This document shows, in pieces, positions 27,667 to 36,217 of a stretch of 64,000 bases of DNA. Position numbers and translations under genes: made by a program. A model generated the notes under the pieces. That model was not told the origin of the DNA, did no database searches, and worked only from the letters and a program-made list of their open reading frames with translations. Within the stretch, counting starts at the first letter, position 1. Each line of letters starts with the position of its first letter. The DNA comes from Romeriopsis navalis LEGE 11480 (lineage in GTDB: Bacteria > Cyanobacteriota > Cyanobacteriia > Leptolyngbyales > Leptolyngbyaceae), in assembly GCF_015207035.1 (NCBI RefSeq), contig NZ_JADEXQ010000013.1, positions 22,360-86,359 of the forward strand. Direction: 5' to 3'.

Positions 27667-27703
27667 AAAAACCGCTATTTCAAAACTGGAATAGCGGTTT
27701 TTT
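27667..27703 (-). terminator. Bidirectional terminator between the Uma2 remnant and rtcB
   Basis: AAAAACCGCTATT (27667-27679) pairs with AATAGCGGTTTTTT (27690-27703) around a 10-nt loop. Both strands give a U-tract. It lies 20 nt beyond the rtcB stop on the minus strand and directly after the Uma2 remnant on the plus strand. Confidence 0.85.
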
Positions 27704-27722
27704 GCGAAACAGTTGCTACAGC

Positions 27723-28904
27723 CTAACCCTTGACGCAAACTACTTGCTTCAGCGTTGCCACGACTTCGACTAGATCATTTTGGTTGGCCATGACCTGCTC
27801 GATCGGCTTGTAAGCCGCTGGAATCTCATCGAGAATGCCTTCGTCCTTCCGACATTCAACCCCCTCGGTTTGCTGTACGAGGTCATCGAGCGTGTAGGTT
27901 TTCTTGGCTTTGGAACGGGATAGCCGTCGTCCCGCCCCGTGGGAACAGGAGCAATAGCTTTCGGCACAGCCCTTGCCCTTGACGATGTAGGACTTTGCCC
28001 CCATCGACCCAGGAATGATGCCGTAGTCGTTTTCCTGGGCGCGCACGGCCCCCTTGCGGGTGACGTACACTTCTTCGCCGTAGTGGACTTCCTTCTCGGC
28101 GTAGTTGTGGTGACAGTTCACGGAGAGCACCGGTTTCGTCGGCTTGCCCCCGACTGCGTGACGCTCAACGATCGCCTTAAAGCGGGCCATCATCACATCG
28201 CGGTTGTACTTCGCATAAGCTTGTGCCCACTGGAGATCGCGCCAATAAGCGGCAAATTCTTCCGTCCCTTCGACAAAGTAGGCGAGGTCACGATCGGGCA
28301 GCCGTTCTCCCGCCATGCGCGCCAGTTCCCGGCCTGTGGACATGTGCCGTTGGGCCAGCATATTCCCGATATTGCGGGAGCCGGAGTGCAGCATCAGCCA
28401 CACTGAGTCGGTTTCATCAATGCAGACCTCAATGAAGTGGTTGCCACCACCCAGGGAACCCATTTGGCGCATGGCTTTACCCGCTAAGTGGCTGACGCCG
28501 TTGTGTAAATGCTTGAAGTCCTGCCAACCTTGCCAGTTCAGCACTTGCTTATCGGCTTCGTTGTTTTCATTGAAGCCGACCGGAATCCTGGATTCGATGT
28601 CCTGGCGAATTTGCTTTAGCTTGCCATCGAGCTTGGCGGATTTGAATGGCATCTGAATCGCACACATGCCACATCCAATATCGACCCCGATCGCCGCTGG
28701 AATCAAAGCATCTTTGGTGGCGACGACAGAACCGACTAAAGCCCCTTTGCCGAGGTGAACGTCCGGCATCAATGCCACATGCTTAAACACAAAAGGCAGA
28801 CTGGCTACGTTGCGGGCCATTTGGGTTTCAGCTTGACTCAATGTGTGATTGGCCCACGATAAAGCACGGGTTTGTTGAGTTAACTCCAGTTGTTCGTACG
28901 TCAT
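27723..28904 (-). CDS. rtcB: RtcB family RNA-splicing ligase
   Basis: Joins RNA 2',3'-cyclic phosphate or 3'-phosphate ends to 5'-OH ends, using GTP and Mn2+. 393 residues, a compact member. Mn2+ and catalytic motifs: MPDVHLGKG (His50), GVDIGCGM (Asp75, Cys78), LGGGNHFIE, LHSGSRNIG, VNCHHNYAE and the guanylation region SCSHGAGRRLSR with its active-site His. All are intact. No RtcA or archease gene lies beside it. ATG 28904 follows GGTGGA. A sigma-70-like promoter lies about 55 nt upstream and a terminator just after, so it is a single-gene unit. Confidence 0.94.
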   Translation of the reverse strand: MTYEQLELTQQTRALSWANHTLSQAETQMARNVASLPFVFKHVALMPDVHLGKGALVGSVVATKDALIPAAIGVDIGCGMCAIQMPFKSAKLDGKLKQIRQDIESRIPVGFNENNEADKQVLNWQGWQDFKHLHNGVSHLAGKAMRQMGSLGGGNHFIEVCIDETDSVWLMLHSGSRNIGNMLAQRHMSTGRELARMAGERLPDRDLAYFVEGTEEFAAYWRDLQWAQAYAKYNRDVMMARFKAIVERHAVGGKPTKPVLSVNCHHNYAEKEVHYGEEVYVTRKGAVRAQENDYGIIPGSMGAKSYIVKGKGCAESYCSCSHGAGRRLSRSKAKKTYTLDDLVQQTEGVECRKDEGILDEIPAAYKPIEQVMANQNDLVEVVATLKQVVCVKG

Positions 28905-28957
28905 AAGTGATCCACCGATTCAGGGCGCTGTGAAAAAAGGGCATGCCCGATGCTCTA

Positions 28958-28986
28958 TTTGTAGTATATGTAATACGCAATGTCAA
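28958..28986 (-). promoter_or_regulatory. Probable sigma-70 promoter of rtcB
   Basis: On the minus strand a consensus TTGACA (28981-28986) and TACAAA (28958-28963) are exactly 17 bp apart, ending 54 nt before the rtcB ATG. The spacer contains GTATTACATATAC, an imperfect dyad that could bind a regulator. Confidence 0.6.
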
Positions 28987-29382
28987 GCGCGATGTTGGCT
29001 GATTTCACGGGTGCTTGAGTGATGTTGAAGTGGCCTTTGTCTCGGGCTGCGGCTGCTCGCCGAATTCGCTTGAATGATTGCTAGTCAGCCTTTGGGCGAC
29101 GAATGTAACACGAAGACGAAATTAAGAATCAACTGGGATGGTGGGATTCTGCTTTACAATAATCATCAATAAATACATTGTTTTTATTCGGCGCTTCACC
29201 AAATCAAATTTTGAAGTCGTCCTCTGTCTGTTTCTGTGCAAGTGGACGCTATAGCGGTTCAGTGGTGCACATCACCATGTGTGATGTTGCTGCCTAGCGC
29301 GTTGAGTTTGTGCTTGACGTGTATTTTCTGTCTTTAGCTTCATGCTTGGCATTGGGGCAGTTATTTTTGTTTGTTGAAAGTT
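28987..29382. other. Intergenic region upstream of the large histidine kinase
   Basis: About 400 bases without a supported gene. It must hold the promoter of the kinase gene. The only clear structure is the dyad ACATCAC (29269-29275) / GTGATGT (29281-29287), 7 bp with a 5-bp centre, about 95 bp before the kinase start; it could be an operator. Confidence 0.35.
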
Positions 29383-31596
29383 ATGTCCAGTTCGTCAGCT
29401 TTGCCTTTTCGCGTTACGGTGTCGCCGTCGCTGCTGGGCCGAATTGTATTGCTCCTGGAAGAGTTCGCCGGGCATCAAGGAATATTTATTACGAATTTGC
29501 GATCGGTAACCAATGTGGTTGCGGCGGAGCTGACACATCAGGAGTCGCTGGCGCTCGCAGAAGTTTCGGCTGGCTATGCCGTGGTGGTTGCTGATGGGTT
29601 TAGTGTCTTACTACAAGCGCAGTCAGTGCGTTCGCAGTGCCAGCTAAATCTCAGTTTTGTGCCGGATGCGATTAACCAATTTTTAGCGGATTTAGATGGT
29701 GCCTTAGATGTTGGTCCGGTGGCATGTAATGCAGCTACCAGGCAAACGGAGTTCACGTTGCGGTTGATGGCTTTGTGTGTGGCCTCCCCGGTTGCTGGCG
29801 ATGCGGCACCCGATGTGGCGCAGTTGATTGAGCAATCAGAGTTATTGCATCAAGTGACAAAAACGATCGGTCAAAGTCTAGAACTGCCGAATATTTTAGA
29901 AACCGCAGTGCATCGTGTGCGGGAGTTTTTGCAAGTCGATCGGTTACTGATCCATCAGTTTGATATTCCGGCCCCGATCTGTGTGCGATCACTTGATGAT
30001 GACGCACCGGTTGCGACTCCAGTGGACGGTGTGACCTACGAGTCCTGTGCCCATGATGCAATTCCTTCGGTACTGAACCAAATGGGCGATCACTGGGTCA
30101 ATGCCTCGCGCAATTTGCGCGAAAAGTATCAGTCGGGCTTGATCATGTCGAAAACCCACATTGAAGGGATTCCTGAACTGGCCGAAGTTTTACAGTTTCC
30201 ACCGATCGCCCAAGTCAAATCAGAACTCACGACCCCGATCTTGGTCCAAGGTGAATTGTGGGGGCTGCTGATTGCCCATCAATGTGACCGTGAGCGGCGC
30301 TGGGAGCAGGCAAACCGGAAGTTTCTCCAGCAGATTGTTGATCATTTATCGATCGCGATTTATCAAGCGCGGCTGTTTTCGCAGTTGCAAGATCAAGCGG
30401 CCAGCCTGGAGCAGGTTGTGGCCTCACGCACGCAAGAATTACGCACGGCATTAATGGCCGCTCAGGCTGCTGATGTCGCGAAGTCAGAGTTCTTGGCGAC
30501 CATGAGCCATGAGTTACGAACGCCGCTGACCTGCATTATTGGTATGGCCGCCACCCTAATGCGGACGCCTAAACATGAGTTATTATCCGCTGAGCGTCAG
30601 CAATCGCACCTGCAAATTATTCACGATCGAGGGGCCGGATTACTGGCCTTAATCAACGATATTTTAGAGTTGTCGAACATTGAATCGGGCCGCACGGTGC
30701 TGAATATCCGCCGGTTTTATTTGTCGCAGCTAGCCAATCGAACGCTGCGTGAGATCGAGGATAAAGCGCAGGCTAAGCAGATAGGCCTGGTGCTTGATCT
30801 GCCGCCAGGGTTCGCGACTGAAGATCAGTTTGATGCTGACCCGCAGCGAGTGCGACAAATCCTGCTCAATTTACTCAGTAATGCGGTTAAGTTTACGCCC
30901 GTTGGTGGCACGGTAACCCTGCGTATCCGTCTGACCCCCCACGGTGTGATGTTTCAAGTCGAAGATACTGGGATTGGAATTGAGCTAAAGCAACAGCCCT
31001 TGATTTTCCAGAAGTTCCAACAATTGGACTCGTCCTATCAACGGAAATACGAAGGAACTGGTCTGGGCCTGGCGCTGACCAAACAACTGGTGGAATTGCA
31101 AGGTGGCCAAATTAAATTTACCTCTGAGGTCGACGTGGGGTCAGTATTTACGGTGACCTTGCCGAAGCAAGCGATTGACCCAGCGGACTTGCCGGATGAA
31201 TTAACGATGATGCCGGTTTATATGCGGGTCATGCTGGTTGAGGGGAGTGAAGCCCAGGCGACGCTGATGTGTGACTTGCTGACGGCAGCGGACTATCAGG
31301 TGGTGTTGATGCAAGATTTAGAAATTGCGGCCTATCAGCTTGATGCGGCTTATCCAAATATTGTGATTCTCAATTGCGATCAACCTTATACGGCAGACAT
31401 CATCAATCAATTCTGTGAAACGTTAAAAAGTCGTCAAATTCGCTTGCTAGCTGTGGTTCCCCAGGGCCAATCAATTGATGATTACCGCCATTTGGCCGCG
31501 GATGACTATTTGCTCACGACGGTTGGGCAACCGGAACAATTAGTCGATAAGGTGATGGCCTTATCAAGTTCAATTATGCTGCCGACCACGGCTTAG
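29383..31596 (+). CDS. Hybrid-type histidine kinase with CBCR-like GAF and degenerate receiver
   Basis: A 737-residue soluble protein. Residues 1 to about 130 form an unrecognised sensor region. A GAF domain follows (about 165-335); GELWGLLIAHQC resembles cyanobacteriochrome and phytochrome-like GAFs, but the chromophore Cys of the usual S-x-CHxE motif is Thr in SKTHIEG. Then comes a coiled coil, HisKA with TMSHELRTPLT and phospho-His376, and an intact ATPase domain (NLLSNAVKFTP, DTGIGIE, GTGLGLALTKQL). The C-terminal 120 residues look like a receiver (MRVMLVEGSEAQATL), but the phospho-Asp position is Asn (IVILNCDQP), the acidic pair is lost and the conserved Lys is replaced. The longer frame from TTG 29371 is less likely than ATG 29383. 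Confidence 0.9.
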   Translation: MSSSSALPFRVTVSPSLLGRIVLLLEEFAGHQGIFITNLRSVTNVVAAELTHQESLALAEVSAGYAVVVADGFSVLLQAQSVRSQCQLNLSFVPDAINQFLADLDGALDVGPVACNAATRQTEFTLRLMALCVASPVAGDAAPDVAQLIEQSELLHQVTKTIGQSLELPNILETAVHRVREFLQVDRLLIHQFDIPAPICVRSLDDDAPVATPVDGVTYESCAHDAIPSVLNQMGDHWVNASRNLREKYQSGLIMSKTHIEGIPELAEVLQFPPIAQVKSELTTPILVQGELWGLLIAHQCDRERRWEQANRKFLQQIVDHLSIAIYQARLFSQLQDQAASLEQVVASRTQELRTALMAAQAADVAKSEFLATMSHELRTPLTCIIGMAATLMRTPKHELLSAERQQSHLQIIHDRGAGLLALINDILELSNIESGRTVLNIRRFYLSQLANRTLREIEDKAQAKQIGLVLDLPPGFATEDQFDADPQRVRQILLNLLSNAVKFTPVGGTVTLRIRLTPHGVMFQVEDTGIGIELKQQPLIFQKFQQLDSSYQRKYEGTGLGLALTKQLVELQGGQIKFTSEVDVGSVFTVTLPKQAIDPADLPDELTMMPVYMRVMLVEGSEAQATLMCDLLTAADYQVVLMQDLEIAAYQLDAAYPNIVILNCDQPYTADIINQFCETLKSRQIRLLAVVPQGQSIDDYRHLAADDYLLTTVGQPEQLVDKVMALSSSIMLPTTA

Positions 31597-31713
31597 GGAT
31601 TTGCTTTGTCTGTGGTGATGCGTGTCTGTGGCGATTCGATGGGTGTTACCAGCAGCGGCGGCGTGATTGTGGGGATTGGCTGTGATTGCCCCCTTCGGCA
31701 TATAAATCGGCAT

Positions 31714-31740
31714 AAAAAAAGGCCAACGGACGTTGGCCTT
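31714..31740 (-). terminator. Strong terminator of the Spy-like gene
   Basis: On the minus strand AAGGCCAACG TC CGTTGGCCTT is a perfect 10-bp stem with at least 7 Ts after it, 51 nt beyond the stop of the Spy-like gene. The plus strand of 31597-31713, after the kinase gene, shows no gene. Confidence 0.92.
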
Positions 31741-31790
31741 GTGTTACCTGAGTTGTTGAATGCTTGATTGAGTCGTGTTGGTTGTGTTAC

Positions 31791-32339
31791 CTACTGGTCG
31801 TTTTGCCGTTGTTGGCGACGTTGCTGCCGCTGTTGCTTCATTTGCTCCATTTGGGCTTGTTGTGCCGGTGTGAGGATGGCCTTCATTTCGGCTTTCATTT
31901 CCTGACGGATAGCCTTCATTTCGGCTTTCTGCTGATCCGTTAAGTTCAGCTTAGCGCGCATTGCCTTGCGTCTTTCACGTCGGCTTTCGCGTGAGGGTCG
32001 CTGACCGCCATTGGCTTGATATTCCTGCCGCTGCTGCTGCCGCTCGGCCCGGGCTGCTTCGAGTTGGGCCAGCTGTTCGGTGGTAAAGACCGCTTTCATT
32101 TTGGCCTTTTTGCGCTGGTGAATCGCTTTCAGTTCGGTTTTCTGACTGTCACTGAGATTGAGCTTTTTCGCCATCCTTTCAATCTTATTGCCGCGGCCAC
32201 CAGGGCGCTTTGCGGTGGCACTGTTGGTGGCGATCGGCGCAATTACTAATGCGGCACCAACAATTAAGGCGATGATCTGACGTTTCATCATGCGGTTAAG
32301 TCCTTGAGTTTGCGTGAGGAGATTGAGTAGTCGTTGCAT
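31791..32339 (-). CDS. Exported Spy/CpxP-like LTxxQ-repeat protein
   Basis: Up to 182 residues. A signal peptide (MMKRQIIALIVGAALVIAPI ... ATA) is followed by a basic, Gln/Arg/Lys-rich helical protein with two LTxxQ-type units, LNLSDSQKTELKAI and LNLTDQQKAEMKAI, each followed by KAKMKA or KAEMKA and a second FTTEQLAQLE or LTPAQQAQME turn. This is the Spy/CpxP pattern of periplasmic chaperones or metal-stress proteins. Two starts are possible: ATG 32339 (AGAGG 8 nt upstream) and ATG 32291 (AAGGA upstream), the second giving a more standard signal peptide. An internal duplication (about 55-100 and 125-165) is visible. Confidence 0.82.
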   Translation of the reverse strand: MQRLLNLLTQTQGLNRMMKRQIIALIVGAALVIAPIATNSATAKRPGGRGNKIERMAKKLNLSDSQKTELKAIHQRKKAKMKAVFTTEQLAQLEAARAERQQQRQEYQANGGQRPSRESRRERRKAMRAKLNLTDQQKAEMKAIRQEMKAEMKAILTPAQQAQMEQMKQQRQQRRQQRQNDQ

Positions 32340-32476
32340 ATTGATACCTCTATCTTAAAAAATGGTCGGCTGGTTGACCTGAGACAAACGTCCTAACTTT
32401 GAATTCAGTATGTTAGGACCAAAGTCCCGATCGGGCCGAATGGGTCGTTAGAATTACGGAGTTGTATGATCTGTAA

Positions 32477-32522
32477 CAGCATCGCCCGCAGTAATTGAAT
32501 TCAATCACTGCGGGCGATGCTG
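32477..32522 (-). repeat. 46-bp near-perfect palindrome
   Basis: CAGCATCGCCCGCAGT starts the left arm and ACTGCGGGCGATGCTG ends the right arm, centred on GAATTC; 22 of 23 positions are complementary. The one exception is A-C on the plus strand but G-U on the minus strand, so a leftward transcript pairs fully. It lies 87 nt beyond the stop of the DUF362 gene and 138 nt before the Spy-like gene. There is no U-tract. Confidence 0.8.
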
Positions 32523-32608
32523 GGATTTATTGCAACGCGGCGCTAAGGCCATGTTTGAGTAATATGTCTGTCGGAGCAATCGGCATTGCTTTACTGCTCG
32601 GTGTCGCT

Positions 32609-33571
32609 TTAACGCTCGGCGTAAGCCTTCATCGGCTCTTTGATAAACCGAATGTACATATGCTTGAACGTGGATTTCACCACGCGGGGTGCGCCAAAGT
32701 CGATCGCCATCATCTTCTCAGGTAACTTCCAGCCGTCGATTTGCAGTTCTGCTGGTGTCATCAGCGGGAATTGAATCGCGTCGAATTCGCCAATGAGATC
32801 CAAACGTTTGGCTGCCCGCATTGTGGGCATACGCTCTGGAGCAACTTGTAATACTTCGAGCATCGCTTGATCAAGTGCAAATACATCGCTGGTGGCTGCT
32901 AAGACCCCCAAATCCCGTGGTTCCCCAGCACTTGGACCATTGCCTTCATGGCCAATAATGCCATCGAGAATAGTCAAATCAGGATTAATCGCGCGGGCTG
33001 TTTCGACCAACATCATGCCAAACCGATCGGCATCCTTACCCGCTTCCATATGCCACCAAGCCTTCATTTTGCCTGGAACGCACCCGAACAGATTTTTCAC
33101 CCCGAGGGTCATAGTCAGTTGCATATGTGACTTCACCTTCGGCAGGTTAATCACCACATCGGCATCCATCGCTTCTTTGCACAGTCGGAGATGCTGGAAG
33201 TCCTCCCCCGCCGCTTCGTAGCGTTTCCCTTTAAACTCGACGATCGGCAAATCTAATTCCGCCATCAAATCCAAATAACCATTTGACTTTGCCACGCCAC
33301 GCGCACTACCAAAGGCGGGGCTATCACCGAGGAAAGGTTTTCCTCCCACCGCTTTGACCATTTTGGCCACGCAGTAGGCGATTTCCGGGCGGGTGACGCA
33401 TTCTTTTGTGGGGCGTGAGCCAGTTAGCAAATTCGGCTTCAGGAGGACCCGATCACCCGGTTTGACAAAGGCCGCCATCCCACCCAACGGTGCAAGCACG
33501 GCTTCTAACTTTGTCTGGAGGCTCTCCAAATCGTAGGAAGTCGCACGGGTCAAGCTAACAGTTGGTTGCAT
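32609..33571 (-). CDS. DUF362 domain-containing protein
   Basis: A 320-residue protein of the DUF362 family (COG2006). Seen: GDRVLLKPNLLTGSRPTKECVTRPEI, GDSPAFGSARGVAKSNGY, INLPKVKSHMQLTMTLGVKNLFGC and LDGIIGHEGNGPSAGEPRDLGVL, all conserved blocks. No ferredoxin-like Cys cluster is present, unlike some members. No signal peptide is visible. Biochemical function is not established. ATG 33571 is preferred over the TTG at 33601, as the family starts near VSLTRA. The upstream exported-protein gene ends 46 nt before it on the same strand, so they may form an operon. Confidence 0.85.
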   Translation of the reverse strand: MQPTVSLTRATSYDLESLQTKLEAVLAPLGGMAAFVKPGDRVLLKPNLLTGSRPTKECVTRPEIAYCVAKMVKAVGGKPFLGDSPAFGSARGVAKSNGYLDLMAELDLPIVEFKGKRYEAAGEDFQHLRLCKEAMDADVVINLPKVKSHMQLTMTLGVKNLFGCVPGKMKAWWHMEAGKDADRFGMMLVETARAINPDLTILDGIIGHEGNGPSAGEPRDLGVLAATSDVFALDQAMLEVLQVAPERMPTMRAAKRLDLIGEFDAIQFPLMTPAELQIDGWKLPEKMMAIDFGAPRVVKSTFKHMYIRFIKEPMKAYAER

Positions 33572-33616
33572 GGCGTTAGGAGTGGAAAATGATGTATTCA
33601 AACTGTAACGCAGCCT

Positions 33617-34432
33617 TTAGAAATAAGTCATGCGATTCTTGAGGGATTCCTGGGTGGGTTTGAATGTCACGGTTGTGGGTAGGACGGTCAGTCCCTTGGG
33701 TAACTGGTCAAGGGCGATCGGTGGATCAACTTCAAGATTGCCGACATCAATTCCTTCATTTTGGGATGGTTCGAGCATAAAGGCTTTGAGCCAAAATGGG
33801 TTTTCCTGGAGCCGAATTCCTTTAAACCCGTTTTGAACTTGCTTGAAGATGATGGATTTAGTTCCACTGCTGTCGGTGCTGACGGTAAATTCGTTTGGCT
33901 TCTCTAAGTAAGTGCTGTAGATCGAGCGCATAATTGCCGACGGATCGATCATATACATGACAAAGGCTAAAGTATCGCCGGGAAAACGTTTGAGAATGAC
34001 GCCTTCCGTGGCATCAGGTTTCCAGCTATACAGCTGACCGTCCACTGTGGCGAATAGCTCATCACTTTCTGTGGTGTCGTAATTGATGAATAGCGCTCCT
34101 TGGGAGAAATAGATGTTACCGGCATAGTTGATTGAGCGATGGCCCGCGCTTTCGGAAACAAATCGGAACGGAATCTGCACCGCTGCCGGTTTGAATAATT
34201 GGTCTAAAACCGCTTGAAAAGCGCGATTGCTTGGACTATCTGGGGCGGTTTTGACTTGCTCATACATTGAGACTACGCCTTCGAGATAGCCCGTATCCGG
34301 TTTCGGTGGCAACGCGGCGGCCTGTAGCGGTAACGCATAGATTAAGCCCGCAGTGAGGGCAAACAGCATCGAGATCGCCAATTTATGCCAAGTTGCTTGG
34401 AGATATTGTCGGAAGTGGGAATTCTCAGTCAT
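33617..34432 (-). CDS. Conserved exported protein of unknown function
   Basis: A 271-residue protein with an N-terminal hydrophobic segment (about residues 17-38, LAISMLFALTAGLIYALPLQAAA) that looks like a signal peptide. The mature part is beta-rich (FRFVSESAGHRSINYAGNIYFSQGALFINYD, QLYSWKPDATEGVILKRF), loosely reminiscent of LolA/LppX-like half-barrels, but I cannot assign a family. It begins 85 nt after the next upstream gene on the same strand and ends 46 nt before the DUF362 gene. No ribosome site is obvious before ATG 34432. Confidence 0.7.
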   Translation of the reverse strand: MTENSHFRQYLQATWHKLAISMLFALTAGLIYALPLQAAALPPKPDTGYLEGVVSMYEQVKTAPDSPSNRAFQAVLDQLFKPAAVQIPFRFVSESAGHRSINYAGNIYFSQGALFINYDTTESDELFATVDGQLYSWKPDATEGVILKRFPGDTLAFVMYMIDPSAIMRSIYSTYLEKPNEFTVSTDSSGTKSIIFKQVQNGFKGIRLQENPFWLKAFMLEPSQNEGIDVGNLEVDPPIALDQLPKGLTVLPTTVTFKPTQESLKNRMTYF

Positions 34433-34516
34433 GTTGGTGGTGTGACGTTAGAACGATTTGCGTGGTAGTGGGGCAGGGTGTGCGGCGGACCCACGGTATG
34501 TTGTCGCAGCAGTGTT

Positions 34517-36028
34517 TTACCAGACATTTTCAATCACATTCATCGCGCGTAAATGGGCCGGAACGTCATTCTGCTCGCTATCATCATCAAGGCCACTATC
34601 GTCATTAATGGCTTTGCGGGCATTGTCGGCAATCACGGCATTGGCCAGTAAATCCAGCGCCTCAGGTTTATCCAGATTGTGCAAAGCCTCGGCATACTTA
34701 CGACTATGGGTGGGCCGCACGGATTCCTGACAGTAGTTTGATAGCTCGCGACTTTCGGTCATGACAGAGAACGCAATTTCCTTGGTCGGGGGATTCCCAT
34801 AGAGCGACATGTAAAGCAAGTTGACCATCGATGCATCATGGACCGGAATATTATATTGCCTTACGATTTGAGGCCAATAGCGGAGGGCTTTGAGGCCCTC
34901 AAGACCACCTTTTTTGAGTCCGGCTTCTTCGCAGGCATCCTCAAATTCCTCAATCCCTTTGGGGCAGCGTTGGCGTTCTTCCATCATCTTGGCTAAGACT
35001 TGTCCCGCGCGGAAGTTGCGGGTGGGACTGCCGGATACCGGCAGCATCATACTGCCCCGGACATCGGCCACCATTGCGGTGAGCTGCGAAAAAGTATGAT
35101 CGCGGACTTTTTCCATATCGCCGCCTTTATTCAAGGCCGCTTCAATGCGTTGGACGCCGTAGCCTAGTTCGGTCAGGGCGATCGGCTGGCGAGTATAGAG
35201 GCGTTTGCGATCGCGGCGGCACATGGAGACGGTGGCGGCTTGATCAACACATTGATCCAGTAAGAGGGTCAGCAGCGTCGGTAGAATGCCGGTGTTCTTG
35301 CGATGGTAGGTATAGCCAAACCCCGCAAAAATCGAGGACATGTTTTTGGCGGCCTTAATGTATTGTGCTTCAACATTATGGATCCCTGGTGAAACCTGAA
35401 TGTTGGGGGAGAGTTTGTCGAGCATGCGGGCCCCGAGCATTGCGGTTAGCGCATTGGGGTGGCAGAAGTTGGCGGTGAAACTATCGACGGGGTTACGCAA
35501 TGCGCCATCGCGGTGGAAGCCAGAGAAAAATCCTAAGGTCGGCTGCTTTTCACACAGGACGTAGGATTCATTCTTGATATGGTCATGGCTAAATGACCCG
35601 GCTAAGCAGGCGAGCACCACATGGTCGCGATCCAGTTCGCTGCGTAGCGCCTGTGCTTGCTCAACGTCTTGGGCAATGTGATTACTGTTGGCACTGAGAA
35701 CCACCAGATCACAGGTTTTGAGTAAATGTTCGAGGGTATTGGGAATCAGCTTGGTGCCTTCATCGTGGTAAACCATGCTGCGCATTGTTTCTACATGGTC
35801 AGGATCCATTCCCTGAATCGCGTCTTCAGAAAAAGCGCCCATCAGTTCACGCCCCTCCCTTGGGGCTAAGAGGAGGTGCTTGCCGTCGGTTTGCATCGCG
35901 CAGTTATATGCGATCGAGCCGGGATATAGACCGATGCTATAAAAGCCGACTTTGCCATCCTCTAATGCGAGAATTCGCTTTTTGATGGTTTCTTGGTCGA
36001 GGGAGGCATCAAAAAAACTGTTCTGCAT
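34517..36028 (-). CDS. Conserved protein, possible Rossmann-fold dehydrogenase-like
   Basis: 503 residues, no signal peptide. The N-terminal part has alternating beta-alpha sequence, VGFYSIGLYPGSIAYNC and CDLVVLSANSNHIAQDV, like the dinucleotide-binding half of the 6-phosphogluconate or glycerol-3-phosphate dehydrogenase superfamily. The second half is helical (KNMSSIFAGFGYTYHRKNTG, LLLDQCVDQAATVSM), also in keeping with that fold. The GxGxxG loop is not canonical (SIGLYPGS), so cofactor binding is unproven. ATG 36028 (MQNSFFDASLDQETIKKRIL) follows AGG; the open frame extends to 36136 but with unlikely sequence. The C-terminal 30 residues are acidic and probably disordered. Function unknown. 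Confidence 0.75.
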   Translation of the reverse strand: MQNSFFDASLDQETIKKRILALEDGKVGFYSIGLYPGSIAYNCAMQTDGKHLLLAPREGRELMGAFSEDAIQGMDPDHVETMRSMVYHDEGTKLIPNTLEHLLKTCDLVVLSANSNHIAQDVEQAQALRSELDRDHVVLACLAGSFSHDHIKNESYVLCEKQPTLGFFSGFHRDGALRNPVDSFTANFCHPNALTAMLGARMLDKLSPNIQVSPGIHNVEAQYIKAAKNMSSIFAGFGYTYHRKNTGILPTLLTLLLDQCVDQAATVSMCRRDRKRLYTRQPIALTELGYGVQRIEAALNKGGDMEKVRDHTFSQLTAMVADVRGSMMLPVSGSPTRNFRAGQVLAKMMEERQRCPKGIEEFEDACEEAGLKKGGLEGLKALRYWPQIVRQYNIPVHDASMVNLLYMSLYGNPPTKEIAFSVMTESRELSNYCQESVRPTHSRKYAEALHNLDKPEALDLLANAVIADNARKAINDDSGLDDDSEQNDVPAHLRAMNVIENVW

Positions 36029-36217
36029 TCTGTCTTTACCTATTCGCTGCACTGAACAAATGGCAGAGTGATCGTTGCCTGGGGGGAATCGGCTCAATCG
36101 CTGGTAAGCAGATTTGCTCACTCTACCAATTACCAATTGTAAGATGCAGTTGCTGCATCTTTAAGCCGGGTTGATAGGACTGTCGCGGTTTAGGCATTTT
36201 TTAGGTGCAACAATGTG

